In this document: in pieces, positions 52,236-61,005 of the stretch
How positions within the stretch are numbered: position 1 is the first letter of the stretch
How the letters are laid out: each line of letters begins with the position of its first letter
Source of the DNA: Yoonia rosea
GTDB lineage: Bacteria; Pseudomonadota; Alphaproteobacteria; Rhodobacterales; Rhodobacteraceae
Length of the DNA: 64,000 bases
Assembly: GCF_900156505.1 (NCBI RefSeq)
Contig: NZ_FTPR01000002.1
Coordinates: forward strand, 310,001 to 374,000
Direction of reading: 5' to 3'
The notes under the pieces: generated by a model
Told to the model about the DNA's origin: nothing
Database searches by the model: none
The model's input: the letters and a program-made list of their open reading frames with translations, nothing else
Translations under genes and position numbers: made by a program

Positions 52236-53438
52236 ATGCTGACAATTGAAAGCCTGACCCACCTTGGCATGGGGCGCGCCTCTGACGGGCAATCCTTGCT
52301 GCCGCGTGTCCTGCCGGGTGAAGAGGTGGATGTCGCGCAAGATGGTACTTTGCGGATTGTGACGCCTTCCGTGGATCGGGTCGCTGCCCCCTGCCGTCAT
52401 TTCAAGACCTGTGGTGGTTGCGCGATGCAACATGCCACTGATGCGTTTGTTGCCGCGTGGAAACAAGATATCGTTGTCAAAGCCGTCCATGCCCGCGGGC
52501 TGGACCCAGCGTTCCGCGAAATCGCGACGTCACCCGCACAGTCGCGCAGGCGGGCGAAATTCTCGGGGCGGCGCACGAAAAAAGGTGCGATGGTCGGGTT
52601 TCACACCCGCGCGTCGGATAACCTCGTGCAGGTGACAGATTGCCAACTGGTCACACCGGCATTGCTGGCCAGTTTTCCCGCGCTTGAGGCTTTGACCGTT
52701 CTGGCCTGTTCGCGCAAAGGCGAAATCGACCTGACTGTGACCGAAGCGGTTCTTGGCCCTGATATTTTGATCGGGACCGAGAAAGAGCTGACGCCGCAGT
52801 TGCGCGTGGAACTGGCTTCGCTGGCGAACCAGTTCGGTCTGTCACGGTTGGTGTGGAACGACGAACCTGTCGTCACGATTAACCCGCCGATGCAGGATTT
52901 TGGTGGGACAGGCGTTGTGCCGCCGCCCGGTGCGTTTTTGCAGGCAACGAAACATGGTGAGGCCGCGTTACTTGCCGCAGTTGACGAAATCACTGTAGGT
53001 GCGGCCCGCATCATCGACCTTTTTGCAGGCTGCGGCACGTTCACCCTTCCGCTTTCAAAACGCGCAGAGCTGCACGCAGTTGAGAGCGAAGCTGCGATGC
53101 TGGCCGCACTTGATCGGGGCTGGCGGACAGGACATCAGTTGCGTCGTGTCACGACAGAAACCCGCGATTTGTTCCGCCGTCCGCTCGAGGCGGATGAGCT
53201 GCGCCACTTTGATGCTGCTGTGATTGATCCACCACGCGCAGGGGCCGAGGCCCAGATCGCTACGCTGGCAGACTCAGACATCAAGACCATTGCAATGGTA
53301 TCCTGTAACCCTGTGACATTCGCCCGCGATGCCAAATTGCTCATTGATGCAGGGTTTACGATGCCTTGGGTACAGGTCGTGGATCAGTTCCGCTGGTCAC
53401 CGCATGTAGAGGTTGTTGCATCATTCACGCGGAAATGA
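52236..53438 (+). CDS. TrmA/RumA-family RNA uracil-5 methyltransferase
   Basis: A 400-residue S-adenosylmethionine-dependent RNA methyltransferase of the RlmC/RlmD/TrmA family. The iron-sulfur cysteines are CRHFKTCGGC plus a further one in TDCQLV, as in RlmD. The SAM motif is IIDLFAGCGTFTLPLSKRA, VIDPPRAGAEAQIA is motif IV, and MVSCNPVTFARDAKLL holds the catalytic cysteine. The target (23S U747/U1939-like or tRNA U54) cannot be chosen from sequence alone. The start codon follows the ABC gene stop directly. Confidence 0.9.
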   Translation: MLTIESLTHLGMGRASDGQSLLPRVLPGEEVDVAQDGTLRIVTPSVDRVAAPCRHFKTCGGCAMQHATDAFVAAWKQDIVVKAVHARGLDPAFREIATSPAQSRRRAKFSGRRTKKGAMVGFHTRASDNLVQVTDCQLVTPALLASFPALEALTVLACSRKGEIDLTVTEAVLGPDILIGTEKELTPQLRVELASLANQFGLSRLVWNDEPVVTINPPMQDFGGTGVVPPPGAFLQATKHGEAALLAAVDEITVGAARIIDLFAGCGTFTLPLSKRAELHAVESEAAMLAALDRGWRTGHQLRRVTTETRDLFRRPLEADELRHFDAAVIDPPRAGAEAQIATLADSDIKTIAMVSCNPVTFARDAKLLIDAGFTMPWVQVVDQFRWSPHVEVVASFTRK

Positions 53439-53526
53439 ATGTAATCGTTCAACAATCTCTTTTCCGAAACGTCTTGATCATATATTCTAGGTTAAACGGC
53501 GTAGACCGTAGTGATTGGGCAGAGAT

Positions 53527-54018
53527 ATGATTTCAAGACGTTCGATGATAGCGGGTTCGGCCGCTTTCGGGTTCGCCGGATGTGCAAGCCAACCAACGGT
53601 TTACTCCGGACCCGAGGTAACGCGCATTCAGGTGCTGAAAGAACGGCGCGAGATGCAGTTGCTGAACAACCGCACCCTTTTGAAATCTTACAAAATTGAT
53701 CTGGGTTTTGACCCGATTGGTCACAAGACCCAAGAAGGTGACGGCCGAACACCCGAAGGTGGCTACCGGATTGACCGGCGCAACCCCAACAGCCGCTTCC
53801 ACCTTTCTTTGGGGATCTCTTATCCTGATGCCAACGACCTTGCCTATGCGAAGGCCAATGGTGTGGATCCGGGGGGTGATATCTTTATCCATGGCACGCC
53901 CCAAAAATGGGTCGGCACACCGGATTGGACGTGGGGTTGCATTGCGGTGACCAACGAAGAGATGGAAGAGGTCTATGCCATGGTCGATACAGGCACGCTG
54001 ATCTACATCTACGCTTAA
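53527..54018 (+). CDS. L,D-transpeptidase family protein, short form
   Basis: A 163-residue YkuD-domain protein. The N-terminus MISRRSMIAGSAAFGFAGCA combines a twin-arginine-like start with a lipobox ending at Cys, so a periplasmic lipoprotein is likely. The catalytic region is FIHGTP then TWGCIAVTNEEMEEVY (H...G-C, with Trp before Gly instead of the usual Ser-x-Gly-Cys). The family crosslinks peptidoglycan peptides at meso-diaminopimelate or attaches lipoproteins. ATG 53527 fits the signal; TTG 53515 is possible. Its stop overlaps that of the convergent CAP gene. Confidence 0.85.
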   Translation: MISRRSMIAGSAAFGFAGCASQPTVYSGPEVTRIQVLKERREMQLLNNRTLLKSYKIDLGFDPIGHKTQEGDGRTPEGGYRIDRRNPNSRFHLSLGISYPDANDLAYAKANGVDPGGDIFIHGTPQKWVGTPDWTWGCIAVTNEEMEEVYAMVDTGTLIYIYA

Positions 54019-54566
54019 AAGCTGAAGCCGGCGATTGGCTGTCTGACGCTTGGGTCGCTTCCCATGTTCAAGGTCCACCAAAGCTTGGCTGATTCCTCTT
54101 GGAACCACGCAAAGCCCATAAAACGTGCGTCAGGATCAAGGATTACGGCGCGTGTATCGGGTTGCGCCATCCACGCACCAAGTGTCTGCAGTTCGGATTC
54201 AAACGACTCCGAGATATTCTCGCCCAAAAGCCGCCCCGGGAAACCCACGCGGCGCGCCCGTTCCAGCGGGCTCGAACCATCAGATCCAAAAAGCCAGGGC
54301 CGGTTTTGTACGGCCATATCGCGTGAGTGCGTGGCGGCGGCGGCATTCAGCCGTGCATCGAGTTCGACTAGCGGGACGCCTGCGGTGCGCCGCAACGCGT
54401 TGACACTGTCCAGCATCCGGAATTGGATTGCGGCTTCGTCGCCAGGACGGATAACATATGCTGTCGGCAATGGGAGACCATCCGGCCCAAGCGCTCTGTT
54501 GCTCGGAGCACTACAGGCCGCAAGTCCGACTGCTACCAGTCCCATCACCATTTCGCGTCGCAACAT
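54015..54566 (-). CDS. CAP/SCP-domain lipoprotein
   Basis: A 183-residue CAP (CRISP/antigen-5/PR-1) domain protein. The N-terminal LRREMVMGLVAVGLAACS is a lipoprotein signal with lipobox LAAC. The CAP core includes MLDSVNALRRTAGVPLVELD, AAATHSRDMAVQNR, GENISESFESELQTLGAWM and IDPDARFMGFAW-like strand residues near 150. Bacterial members are secreted or surface proteins of unknown activity, often near cell-wall genes, as here between two L,D-transpeptidases. ATG 54566 has AAAAGGAC upstream; TTG 54596 is a weaker alternative. Confidence 0.85.
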   Translation of the reverse strand: MLRREMVMGLVAVGLAACSAPSNRALGPDGLPLPTAYVIRPGDEAAIQFRMLDSVNALRRTAGVPLVELDARLNAAAATHSRDMAVQNRPWLFGSDGSSPLERARRVGFPGRLLGENISESFESELQTLGAWMAQPDTRAVILDPDARFMGFAWFQEESAKLWWTLNMGSDPSVRQPIAGFSF

Positions 54567-54734
54567 TAGACCGCTCGTCCTTTTTGGGTTTCTCAACCTT
54601 TAGCTTGATTGGCGTGACACTTCAAACCCACATCCACACAGATCGGCGGGAATGACATTTGTTTGAATTGCGATGCTATGCCAGACGCATTATCTAGCGG
54701 TGATAAGAAAAGTGATCCTTTGAGGAGGGCCAAA

Positions 54735-55316
54735 ATGACAAATTCATTCTCGCGTCGCGGATTTCTGGCCGCTTCGGCAGCGATGGTCGGCACAGGGGCA
54801 GTTGCGCAGACGGCCAATAGTACTGAAATCGAGGCTGATATCTCGCAGGGTGTTCAACGGAATATTGCAAGTTTCCGGTCTTTGGATTGGCAACCGTATT
54901 TCAGCAATCTGAACAACGGCGCGATTCTTGTCGATCTGCAGTCGCGGGCTTTGCATTTCTGGTCCGAAGATGAGGCGATTTATAAGCTTTATCCGACAAG
55001 TGTTCCGCTGTCCGATGAGCTAACACGGACGGGCCGGACCGAGATTACACGCAAAGTGGAAGGTCCAAGCTGGGCGCCAACGCCATCCATGAAGCTGCGT
55101 AACCCTGAGTGGCCTGATTTCATTGGTCCGGGTCCTGCTAACCCCCTTGGTACGCATGCCTTGCACCTGTCTTGGCAGTACTACCGCATTCACGGCACCC
55201 ACGACACACGCAAGATTGGCCGCCGGTCATCGAACGGGTGCGTTGGTCTTTATAACGAACAGATTGCGGAACTGTATGCGCTAAGTCGTGTTGGTACGCA
55301 GGTTTTGCTCATTTGA
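54735..55316 (+). CDS. L,D-transpeptidase family protein, Tat-exported
   Basis: A 193-residue YkuD-domain enzyme. The signal NSFSRRGFLAASAAMVGTGA is a good twin-arginine signal without a lipobox and probably cleaves after AVAQ. The catalytic motif is YRIHGTHDTRKIGRRSSNGC, with His, Ser, Gly and Cys all in place. AILVDLQSRALHFWSEDEA is the typical opening strand. GAGGAGG at 54722-54728 sets ATG 54735; the frame is open to 54663 without support. A strong terminator follows. It differs from the short neighbour at 53.5 kb in both signal type and catalytic motif. Confidence 0.9.
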   Translation: MTNSFSRRGFLAASAAMVGTGAVAQTANSTEIEADISQGVQRNIASFRSLDWQPYFSNLNNGAILVDLQSRALHFWSEDEAIYKLYPTSVPLSDELTRTGRTEITRKVEGPSWAPTPSMKLRNPEWPDFIGPGPANPLGTHALHLSWQYYRIHGTHDTRKIGRRSSNGCVGLYNEQIAELYALSRVGTQVLLI

Positions 55317-55343
55317 CGCCGACGATAGCGTTTATCCAAATAG

Positions 55344-55376
55344 AAAAAGGGCGCCTCACCAGATGCGCCCTTTTTT
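55344..55376. terminator. Bidirectional Rho-independent terminator
   Basis: AAAAAGGGCGC pairs with GCGCCCTTTTT over a 10-base loop, with a T-run after the stem on the plus strand and the matching A-run before it. It lies between the L,D-transpeptidase gene and the convergent kinase gene, so it can serve both. Confidence 0.9.
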
Positions 55377-55412
55377 GATCGGTAGGTCCTATGTGTTCGG
55401 CGGACAAGATTA

Positions 55413-56693
55413 TTAAAAACCCAGACGCCACCACTTTTTCTTGCGTGCTTCGGCAGCCAATCGTGCCGCTTTGCGGGCTTCAAGTTCTGCTACTGTTTTT
55501 TCCACCGCGCGCTGCTCTTCGACCGTATCGACGAGATTGCTAATCCCCGCCTGAGGTGCTTTTCCTGTTTCTTGGTTGAATTCCTGAACCCAGCCCGGTG
55601 CCTTTACCGGTTTCTCTACTGCTGGCTTGAGCTCGAGCGGTTGTGACTTGGGTATGCGTGGCTCCGAATTCAGGACGTATTCATTTGTCTCGGACACCAA
55701 CCGTGTCAGAGTCTTGTTGAGGTCAAAGCGGGGATTCACCTTTAGCGGTTTTACTCGCTGGCCTTCTTTGTTGATAATGTTCAGCCATTCCCGTGCTGAC
55801 TGGATCCGTGCCTTCGGCAAGATCTGCATGGCCTTGTCGATTGCTTCGAGAAAAGCGCGATCATATTCAGGGAAGCGCCCGGCAAGCGGTTCACATGGAT
55901 CAGGGTTTTTGCCAGCAAATTCGGCCATGCGGGTTTGGCTGTTTGGCGGGGCAACACCGCTGATCAGGTGATAGAATGTAGCGCCCAGCGCATAAAGGTC
56001 ACTGCTGGGGCCTTGCTTACCGCCTGCAAAGTAGAATTCCTGCGGGGAATAGCCATCTTTCACGATCAATACGGATGACACAGCACGTGTTTCACGGCTG
56101 GCTTCCTCGCGCGCAGCCCCAAAATCAATCAGGAACGGGCTTCCCCATTTGTCCAACAGGATGTTGTCAGGTGAAATATCACGGTGCAGCAGGTCATTCT
56201 GGTGCACCAGATCAACCGCATCCAGAACCTTGATCAGGATTTCCTTGATCTGCGCCGGTGGCAAAGGCTTGTTCTTGTCATTCACAATGCTCAGCAAATC
56301 GCGGCCATGAATCAGATCAAGAACCATATATGCGGTCTGGTTGTCCTCAAAGATGCGGTGGACGCCCACGATATTGGGGTGACGCATCTTTGCGATGCTG
56401 CGCGCTTCGCGCATGAACATCTTGACGATGGTACGGTACTTTGCCTTGTGCTGGTCAGATCGTACAACGACCTTCTTGCCTTCGCGCATACAAAAAACTT
56501 CGGGGTAGCATTCTTTGATAACGACGCGGCGATCAAGATAGTTGTCTCTCGCCAAATAGGTTATACCGAACCCACCATTGCTCAGCGCTCTTTCGATCGT
56601 AAACTGATCGCCCAACAGGGGAGTGCCGTCAGGAAGAGCTTCGCTTCTTTCCTGTGGTGCGTCACCTTGGATTGGCTGGTGTGCTGCAGTCAT
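55413..56693 (-). CDS. Hanks-type serine/threonine protein kinase
   Basis: A 426-residue cytoplasmic kinase. Kinase landmarks in the first 290 residues are the Gly-rich loop ALSNGGFGITYLARD, catalytic lysine RRVVIKECYP, catalytic loop LLHRDISPDNILLDKWG, magnesium loop LIDFGAARE and activation segment SVLIVKDGYSPQEFYF with GPSSDLYALGATFYHLISG. A variable linker is followed by a Lys/Arg/Ala-rich coil (KTVAELEARKAARLAAEARK) and a basic aromatic end KKWWRLGF. No membrane span is seen, but that tail could hold it at the membrane. No cognate phosphatase or FHA gene is adjacent. ATG 56693 is preferred to the extension to 56732. Confidence 0.9.
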   Translation of the reverse strand: MTAAHQPIQGDAPQERSEALPDGTPLLGDQFTIERALSNGGFGITYLARDNYLDRRVVIKECYPEVFCMREGKKVVVRSDQHKAKYRTIVKMFMREARSIAKMRHPNIVGVHRIFEDNQTAYMVLDLIHGRDLLSIVNDKNKPLPPAQIKEILIKVLDAVDLVHQNDLLHRDISPDNILLDKWGSPFLIDFGAAREEASRETRAVSSVLIVKDGYSPQEFYFAGGKQGPSSDLYALGATFYHLISGVAPPNSQTRMAEFAGKNPDPCEPLAGRFPEYDRAFLEAIDKAMQILPKARIQSAREWLNIINKEGQRVKPLKVNPRFDLNKTLTRLVSETNEYVLNSEPRIPKSQPLELKPAVEKPVKAPGWVQEFNQETGKAPQAGISNLVDTVEEQRAVEKTVAELEARKAARLAAEARKKKWWRLGF

Positions 56694-56919
56694 AATTCTC
56701 ACTCGTCGTGCTATACAGGTGGCACGCTCCAAACAAACACTTTTACGACTATTTTATGTCACGGAATTATGTTTCCTTTGCGGCGGCAGCCCATAGAAAT
56801 ATGGCACAACTTGCGCAAAATGCAGTCTTTTGAACCAATAAGGGGATGATTCTTCATCTAGGGTCGCTCGAGGTTGCAGATAATTGCGATAGCAGACGAT
56901 GTTTTGGCAGCTGCTGAAA

Positions 56920-57171
56920 TCAGGATGTGGCGTTGATTCTTGTTGTCTTCAGTACGGTCCCGTCCGCGTCGCAAATCAGCCGAACGCGCTGGCTTTTATA
57001 CCAAAATGTCAGGCGGACGCGCCCGGCATCCTCGTCGATGCCTTGTTCGGAACGGCTTGTGATCTCTCCTGCCCGCATTTTTGCAGGTACTTCAGAAGGA
57101 TCCAGACCAAGGAGTGGCCCAAGATCATGGGCATCAACCGTCGCACCGCCATGAGATAGGTCGATTTTCAT
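56920..57171 (-). CDS. DUF6522-like small protein
   Basis: An 83-residue protein resembling the small DUF6522 family found in Rhodobacteraceae. GGATVDAHDLGPLLGLDPSEVP and the later TFWYKSQRVRLICDADG make a compact alpha/beta unit (quoted in part). There is no signal peptide, cysteine pair or known active site, so its function is unknown. It ends 9 bp upstream of nothing else on its strand and begins 10 bp after the hemH start side gap closes, so hemH and this gene are probably one transcript read hemH-last; neighbouring DUF6522 genes often sit beside haem or copper genes in my recollection, which is weak support. Confidence 0.55.
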   Translation of the reverse strand: MKIDLSHGGATVDAHDLGPLLGLDPSEVPAKMRAGEITSRSEQGIDEDAGRVRLTFWYKSQRVRLICDADGTVLKTTRINATS

Positions 57172-57180
57172 CCTTGGCGT

Positions 57181-58266
57181 TTAGCCCAACCAGCCCTTGA
57201 GATTTTTCTCAATCACGCCCGAGAGTGCATCAATATGCGCGGGATCATCATTGAGGCATGGAATATAGGTAAAGTGCTCGCCGCCCGCTTCTTCAAAGCT
57301 TTCTTTGATCTCTTCGTTGATCTCTTCCAGAGTCTCGATGCAGTCAGCTGAGAAAGCAGGGGCACAAACGGCGATGTTTTTTACGCCGTCCTCTTCTGCA
57401 AGGCGCGCAACCTCTTCAACCGTATAGGGTTTCAACCATTCTTCGGGACCGAAACGCGATTGGAATGTCGTGACGATCTGCGTGTCATCCCAGCCCAGAC
57501 GTTCCTTTAGCAAGCGCGTTGTTTTCTGGCATTGGCAGTGATAAGGGTCGCCCTCGCGCAGGTAACGTTCCGGAACGCCGTGGTACGAACACACCAGTTT
57601 TTCGGGCTTTGTTTCTGCTTCCGCATAGGCGCGTTCGATGGATTGCGCCAAAGCCTCGATATAGGCTGGTTCGTTGAAGTAAGGCTCAACGACACGCGCC
57701 ACAGGCTGCCATTTTTCGTCCATCAGGGCGCGGAAGAATTGGTCGTTTGCCGTCGCTGACGTCGCACCGGCGTAATGTGGATAAAGCGGGAAAAACAGGA
57801 TCTTGGTACATCCTGCATCGACCATTTCACGCACCTTCGATTTGGTCGAAGGATTGCCGTAACGCATGCAGAAATCAACGCGGACGTCATCGCCATAGCG
57901 TTCAACCATCTGCGCCTTGATCGCAGCGGTTTGTTTCTTGGTAATGGTCAGAAGCGGACTTTCGTTGTCTTCTTCGTTCCAGATTGATTTATACGCCGCG
58001 CCTGACGAAAACGGGCGCTTGGTCAGGATGACCAACTGCAAGAGCGGTTGCCAGATCCACGCGGAATAATCCACGACGCGTTTGTCGGACAGAAATTCAT
58101 TCAGGTACCGCCGCATGGACCAATAATCGGTCGCGTCAGGTGTCCCGAGATTTGCCAGCAAGATGCCAACACGGGCCGGTTTCACCGCCGGATGATCGGG
58201 TTGCGCATGTACGGGGCATACGGCGGGGCGCTCTTCGGCCTGGTTCTGTGCATCAAACATTTTCAT
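57181..58266 (-). CDS. hemH: Ferrochelatase HemH
   Basis: Inserts iron into protoporphyrin IX, the last step of haem synthesis, and so works downstream of the HemJ encoded at 23.8 kb. The 361-residue protein has VGILLANLGTPDATDYWSMR, MRYGNPSTKSKVREM, FPLYPHYAGATSATANDQFF with conserved metal-site residues, VCSYHGVPERYLREGDPYHC with the catalytic His, and AVCAPAFSADCIETLEEI with the conserved Glu. Several cysteines (CPVH, YHCQCQKT) are visible. Its stop lies 9 bp from the start of the DUF6522 gene on the same strand. Confidence 0.95.
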   Translation of the reverse strand: MKMFDAQNQAEERPAVCPVHAQPDHPAVKPARVGILLANLGTPDATDYWSMRRYLNEFLSDKRVVDYSAWIWQPLLQLVILTKRPFSSGAAYKSIWNEEDNESPLLTITKKQTAAIKAQMVERYGDDVRVDFCMRYGNPSTKSKVREMVDAGCTKILFFPLYPHYAGATSATANDQFFRALMDEKWQPVARVVEPYFNEPAYIEALAQSIERAYAEAETKPEKLVCSYHGVPERYLREGDPYHCQCQKTTRLLKERLGWDDTQIVTTFQSRFGPEEWLKPYTVEEVARLAEEDGVKNIAVCAPAFSADCIETLEEINEEIKESFEEAGGEHFTYIPCLNDDPAHIDALSGVIEKNLKGWLG

Positions 58267-58318
58267 GGGCCCTTAGGTAACGTTATTTCGCTGGTAGTTA
58301 AATGGGATACGCGCCGCG

Positions 58319-59152
58319 TCAATCATTGGACCTGTTTAAAGGCGTTTCTTTTGTGTTTAGCGCATCCGCAAGGCGCGTTTTCGCGCTACCGGGGCGCAAT
58401 GGTTGCGGTTGGCTCTCGGCCGGTGCCCATCCTGTGAGCGTGATGAGCTCAAAAGTGGCATCGACGCGATTCTCGGCATTGCGGAAATTATCGGCGTAAA
58501 TACAGGCGGCCTCGGTCAGGACATTGCGCCGTGTCGGGTGTTTGATCCTGCCCGTCAGCGCATTGTTTTCGCCCATCTTGCGCAGATCATGCATCAGGTG
58601 GAAGGCGTTCACATAGCTTGCGGTCAGCGGTGTGCCGTCGGCGACAGGCAAGGCAAAGCCGGCCCGTTGCAACAGCCCGCCCAAATCACGAATTTCGCCC
58701 ATCGGTGCAACTCTCGGCGAGAGGCCCCCAGTGATAGCCACCTCGGCCTCGGCCAATGACATGCGCAACTCATGCAGGGTTTGCCCGCCGAGGAATGTGC
58801 AGAGCAACAATCCATCAGGCTTCAACGCATGGCGCGCCTGCACCAGCTGGCCGACCGGATCATTCGCCCAATGCAGGCACATGGTGTGCAGGATCAGATC
58901 ATACGCCTGTGGTTTCAGATCAAGCGTGTCTTCATCCGGTACAATCGTCGCATCAGGGTAACGCGCGCGCCAAAAATCGGGGAAACCGGTGACAATCGCG
59001 ACGGACGTAAAGGTTCTATTAACCTCGATCAGTCTCTCTTGAATTTCATCGGCGGCGTGCTCTTGCAGGAACAACGCATCGGGCAAAGCGCGGGCGCGGT
59101 TGCGCATCAAGGCGGCGCGGTCGGTGATCTGGGGCATAGTCATGCCGGTCAT
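58319..59152 (-). CDS. BioC/NDUFAF5-like SAM methyltransferase-fold protein
   Basis: A 277-residue protein of the family that includes BioC and the mitochondrial complex I assembly factor NDUFAF5, the latter reported to hydroxylate an arginine of a complex I subunit. AYDLILHTMCLHWANDPVGQ is the post-motif II region and LKPDGLLLCTFLGGQTLHEL the next strand. The SAM motif I is degenerate: VAIVTGFPDFWRA has no G-x-G-x-G. RDLGGLLQRAGFALPVADG and RKMGENNALTGR complete the family pattern. ATG 59152 is used; ATG 59143 and 59137 are close alternatives. It is divergent from comF by 13 bp. Confidence 0.75.
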   Translation of the reverse strand: MTGMTMPQITDRAALMRNRARALPDALFLQEHAADEIQERLIEVNRTFTSVAIVTGFPDFWRARYPDATIVPDEDTLDLKPQAYDLILHTMCLHWANDPVGQLVQARHALKPDGLLLCTFLGGQTLHELRMSLAEAEVAITGGLSPRVAPMGEIRDLGGLLQRAGFALPVADGTPLTASYVNAFHLMHDLRKMGENNALTGRIKHPTRRNVLTEAACIYADNFRNAENRVDATFELITLTGWAPAESQPQPLRPGSAKTRLADALNTKETPLNRSND

Positions 59153-59165
59153 TTAGGGTGCATTC

Positions 59166-59888
59166 ATGCGGTTGCAAAGCGTCATTCGGGCAATTTATCC
59201 CGCGCAATGTGTCGCGTGCGATGCGCCGACCGAGGATGACTTTGGTCTTTGCGCCGCATGTTGGCGCGAAACACAGTTCATTGGCGGGCTGGTTTGCGAC
59301 AGTTGCGGTGTGCCGCTGCCAGGCGAGGATCACGGAGAAACGGTACAGTGTGATGATTGCATGACCATTGCGCGCCCTTGGGATCGCGGGCGTACAGTGC
59401 TGGCCTATAGCGGCGTTGGACGGCGCCTTGTCTTGGCGCTCAAACATGGTGACCGAACCGAGCTTGCACGCCCTGCCGCGCGGTGGATGGCGCAAAAAAT
59501 TCCTGATTGGGCCGGAATAGACACTGTTTTTGTGCCCGTGCCGCTTCATTGGCTCCGGCTGCTGCGCAGGCGCTACAACCAATCCGCGCTGCTTGCGCAA
59601 GAGATCGCCAAAGTGATGAATACGCCGGTTTGTGTTGATGCGCTTTTGCGGCCCAAACGCACTGCAACCTTGCAAGGCCATAGCCGTGACGCGCGTTTTT
59701 TCGAACTTGCAGGGGCTATCTTGCCCAATCCCAAACGCTTAGCGCAGATCGCGGATAAACATGTGATTTTGGTGGATGATGTCATGACGTCGGGGGCCAC
59801 GCTGGCGGCCAGTGCCGAGGCTGCGATGGCCGGTGGTGCCAGAAATGTGTCGATTGTTACTCTGGCAAGAGTGGTCAAAGACGCTTAG
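59166..59888 (+). CDS. ComF-family phosphoribosyltransferase-like protein
   Basis: A 240-residue ComF-like protein. The N-terminal zinc-finger cysteines are paired: CVACDAPTEDDFGLCAAC and CDSCGVPLPG with QCDDC further on. The C-terminal phosphoribosyltransferase fold has the PRPP loop HVILVDDVMTSGATLAASAE and the earlier RRYNQSALLAQEIAKVM. In transformable bacteria ComF takes part in DNA uptake; in other species the role is unclear. It heads a comF-grxC-amidase-marR run. Confidence 0.88.
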   Translation: MRLQSVIRAIYPAQCVACDAPTEDDFGLCAACWRETQFIGGLVCDSCGVPLPGEDHGETVQCDDCMTIARPWDRGRTVLAYSGVGRRLVLALKHGDRTELARPAARWMAQKIPDWAGIDTVFVPVPLHWLRLLRRRYNQSALLAQEIAKVMNTPVCVDALLRPKRTATLQGHSRDARFFELAGAILPNPKRLAQIADKHVILVDDVMTSGATLAASAEAAMAGGARNVSIVTLARVVKDA

Positions 59889-59920
59889 ATCAGTGCCAAC
59901 ACGATGCAAGGATCATTCTT

Positions 59921-60178
59921 ATGGCAACTGTCGAGATTTATACCAAACCAACCTGCGGGTTTTGTCATATGGCCAAACGCCTGCTGTCTTCCAAAGGCAT
60001 CAGCTTTGCCGAGGTGAATATATCTGCGCAGCCCGAGCGCCGTGCAGAAATGATCCAGCGCGCGAATGGCGGCAGCACTGTGCCGCAGATTTTCATCGAC
60101 GGCACCCATGTGGGCGGTTGTGATGATCTTTTCGCACTTGAGCGCGGCGGCAAACTGGACGCGCTGCTCGCTGCATGA
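59921..60178 (+). CDS. grxC: Glutaredoxin 3
   Basis: An 85-residue glutaredoxin. The active site is PTCGFCHMAKRLL (C-G-F-C rather than the textbook C-P-Y-C), the glutathione-binding TVPQIFIDGTHVGGCDDLFA contains the cis-proline and G-G-C-D-D. It reduces disulfides using glutathione. The C-terminus overlaps the start of the following amidase gene by ATGA, a common alphaproteobacterial arrangement. Confidence 0.95.
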   Translation: MATVEIYTKPTCGFCHMAKRLLSSKGISFAEVNISAQPERRAEMIQRANGGSTVPQIFIDGTHVGGCDDLFALERGGKLDALLAA

Positions 60179-61005
60179 AGGCGGCCCTCCTACAACTCAA
60201 TGTCAGCGATGATCCCGTCACCAATCTGGCGCGGACCGCTGACATGGTCGCTCAAGCGGCCGGGCAGGGTGCAGGTTTTGTCCTGACGCCGGAAGTCACC
60301 AACTGCGTCTCGCAGGATCGCGCGCATCAAAAGCGCGTGTTGCAGCACGAGACCGAGGATATCACCCTTGCCGGACTGCGCGAGGCGGCGATCCGCCATG
60401 GTGTCTGGCTCTCGGTTGGTTCTTTGGCACTGAAAACCGACGACCCTGACGGGCGTTTTGCAAACCGTTCTTTCCTGATTGATCCTGCGGGGCGAATCGT
60501 TGCGCGTTATGACAAGATCCATATGTTCGATGTGACTGTGTCAGAGACAGAAACCTACCGCGAATCCGCCGGGTATCGGCCTGGCACACAGGCGGTTGTC
60601 GCAGATACGCCTTTCGCAAAGATCGGGCTGAGTATCTGCTACGATATCCGTTTCGCCTATCTTTACCGTGCGCTTGCCCAGGCAGGTGCGCAGGTTCTGC
60701 TGGTGCCGTCCGCATTTTCTCCCGTAACGGGGGCCGCACATTGGGAACCCTTGCTGCGCGCCCGCGCCATTGAGACGGGGTGCTATGTCCTGGCCGCCGC
60801 TCAGACCGGCCAGCATGCGGCCCAAGCAGGCAGGCCGCGCCAAACATATGGGCACACGATGGCAATTTCGCCTTGGGGCGAGGTGTTGGCGGATTTAGGG
60901 ACGGAACCGGGGCTGGCTTTGGTTGATCTTGACCCTGCGGAAGTGGCACAAAGCCGCAAACGGATTGCGGCACTTAGCCATGATCGCCCCTTTGAAGGCC
61001 CCTGA
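60175..61005 (+). CDS. Nitrilase-superfamily amidase, deaminated-glutathione amidase type
   Basis: A 276-residue carbon-nitrogen hydrolase of the Nit1 type. The catalytic triad is visible: Glu in FVLTPEVTNC, Lys in VARYDKIHMFDVTVSETE, Cys in KIGLSICYDIRFAYLYRAL. Nit1 members remove the amide from deaminated glutathione, a transaminase side product, and its place directly after a glutaredoxin gene suits that role. A general omega-amidase role is the main alternative. Its stop overlaps the MarR gene by one base. Confidence 0.85.
   Translation: MKAALLQLNVSDDPVTNLARTADMVAQAAGQGAGFVLTPEVTNCVSQDRAHQKRVLQHETEDITLAGLREAAIRHGVWLSVGSLALKTDDPDGRFANRSFLIDPAGRIVARYDKIHMFDVTVSETETYRESAGYRPGTQAVVADTPFAKIGLSICYDIRFAYLYRALAQAGAQVLLVPSAFSPVTGAAHWEPLLRARAIETGCYVLAAAQTGQHAAQAGRPRQTYGHTMAISPWGEVLADLGTEPGLALVDLDPAEVAQSRKRIAALSHDRPFEGP

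Noticed and set aside
56088-56096. Half parS-like TGTTTCACG inside the kinase gene
   Set aside because: Only one arm matches; the other side does not complete the palindrome.
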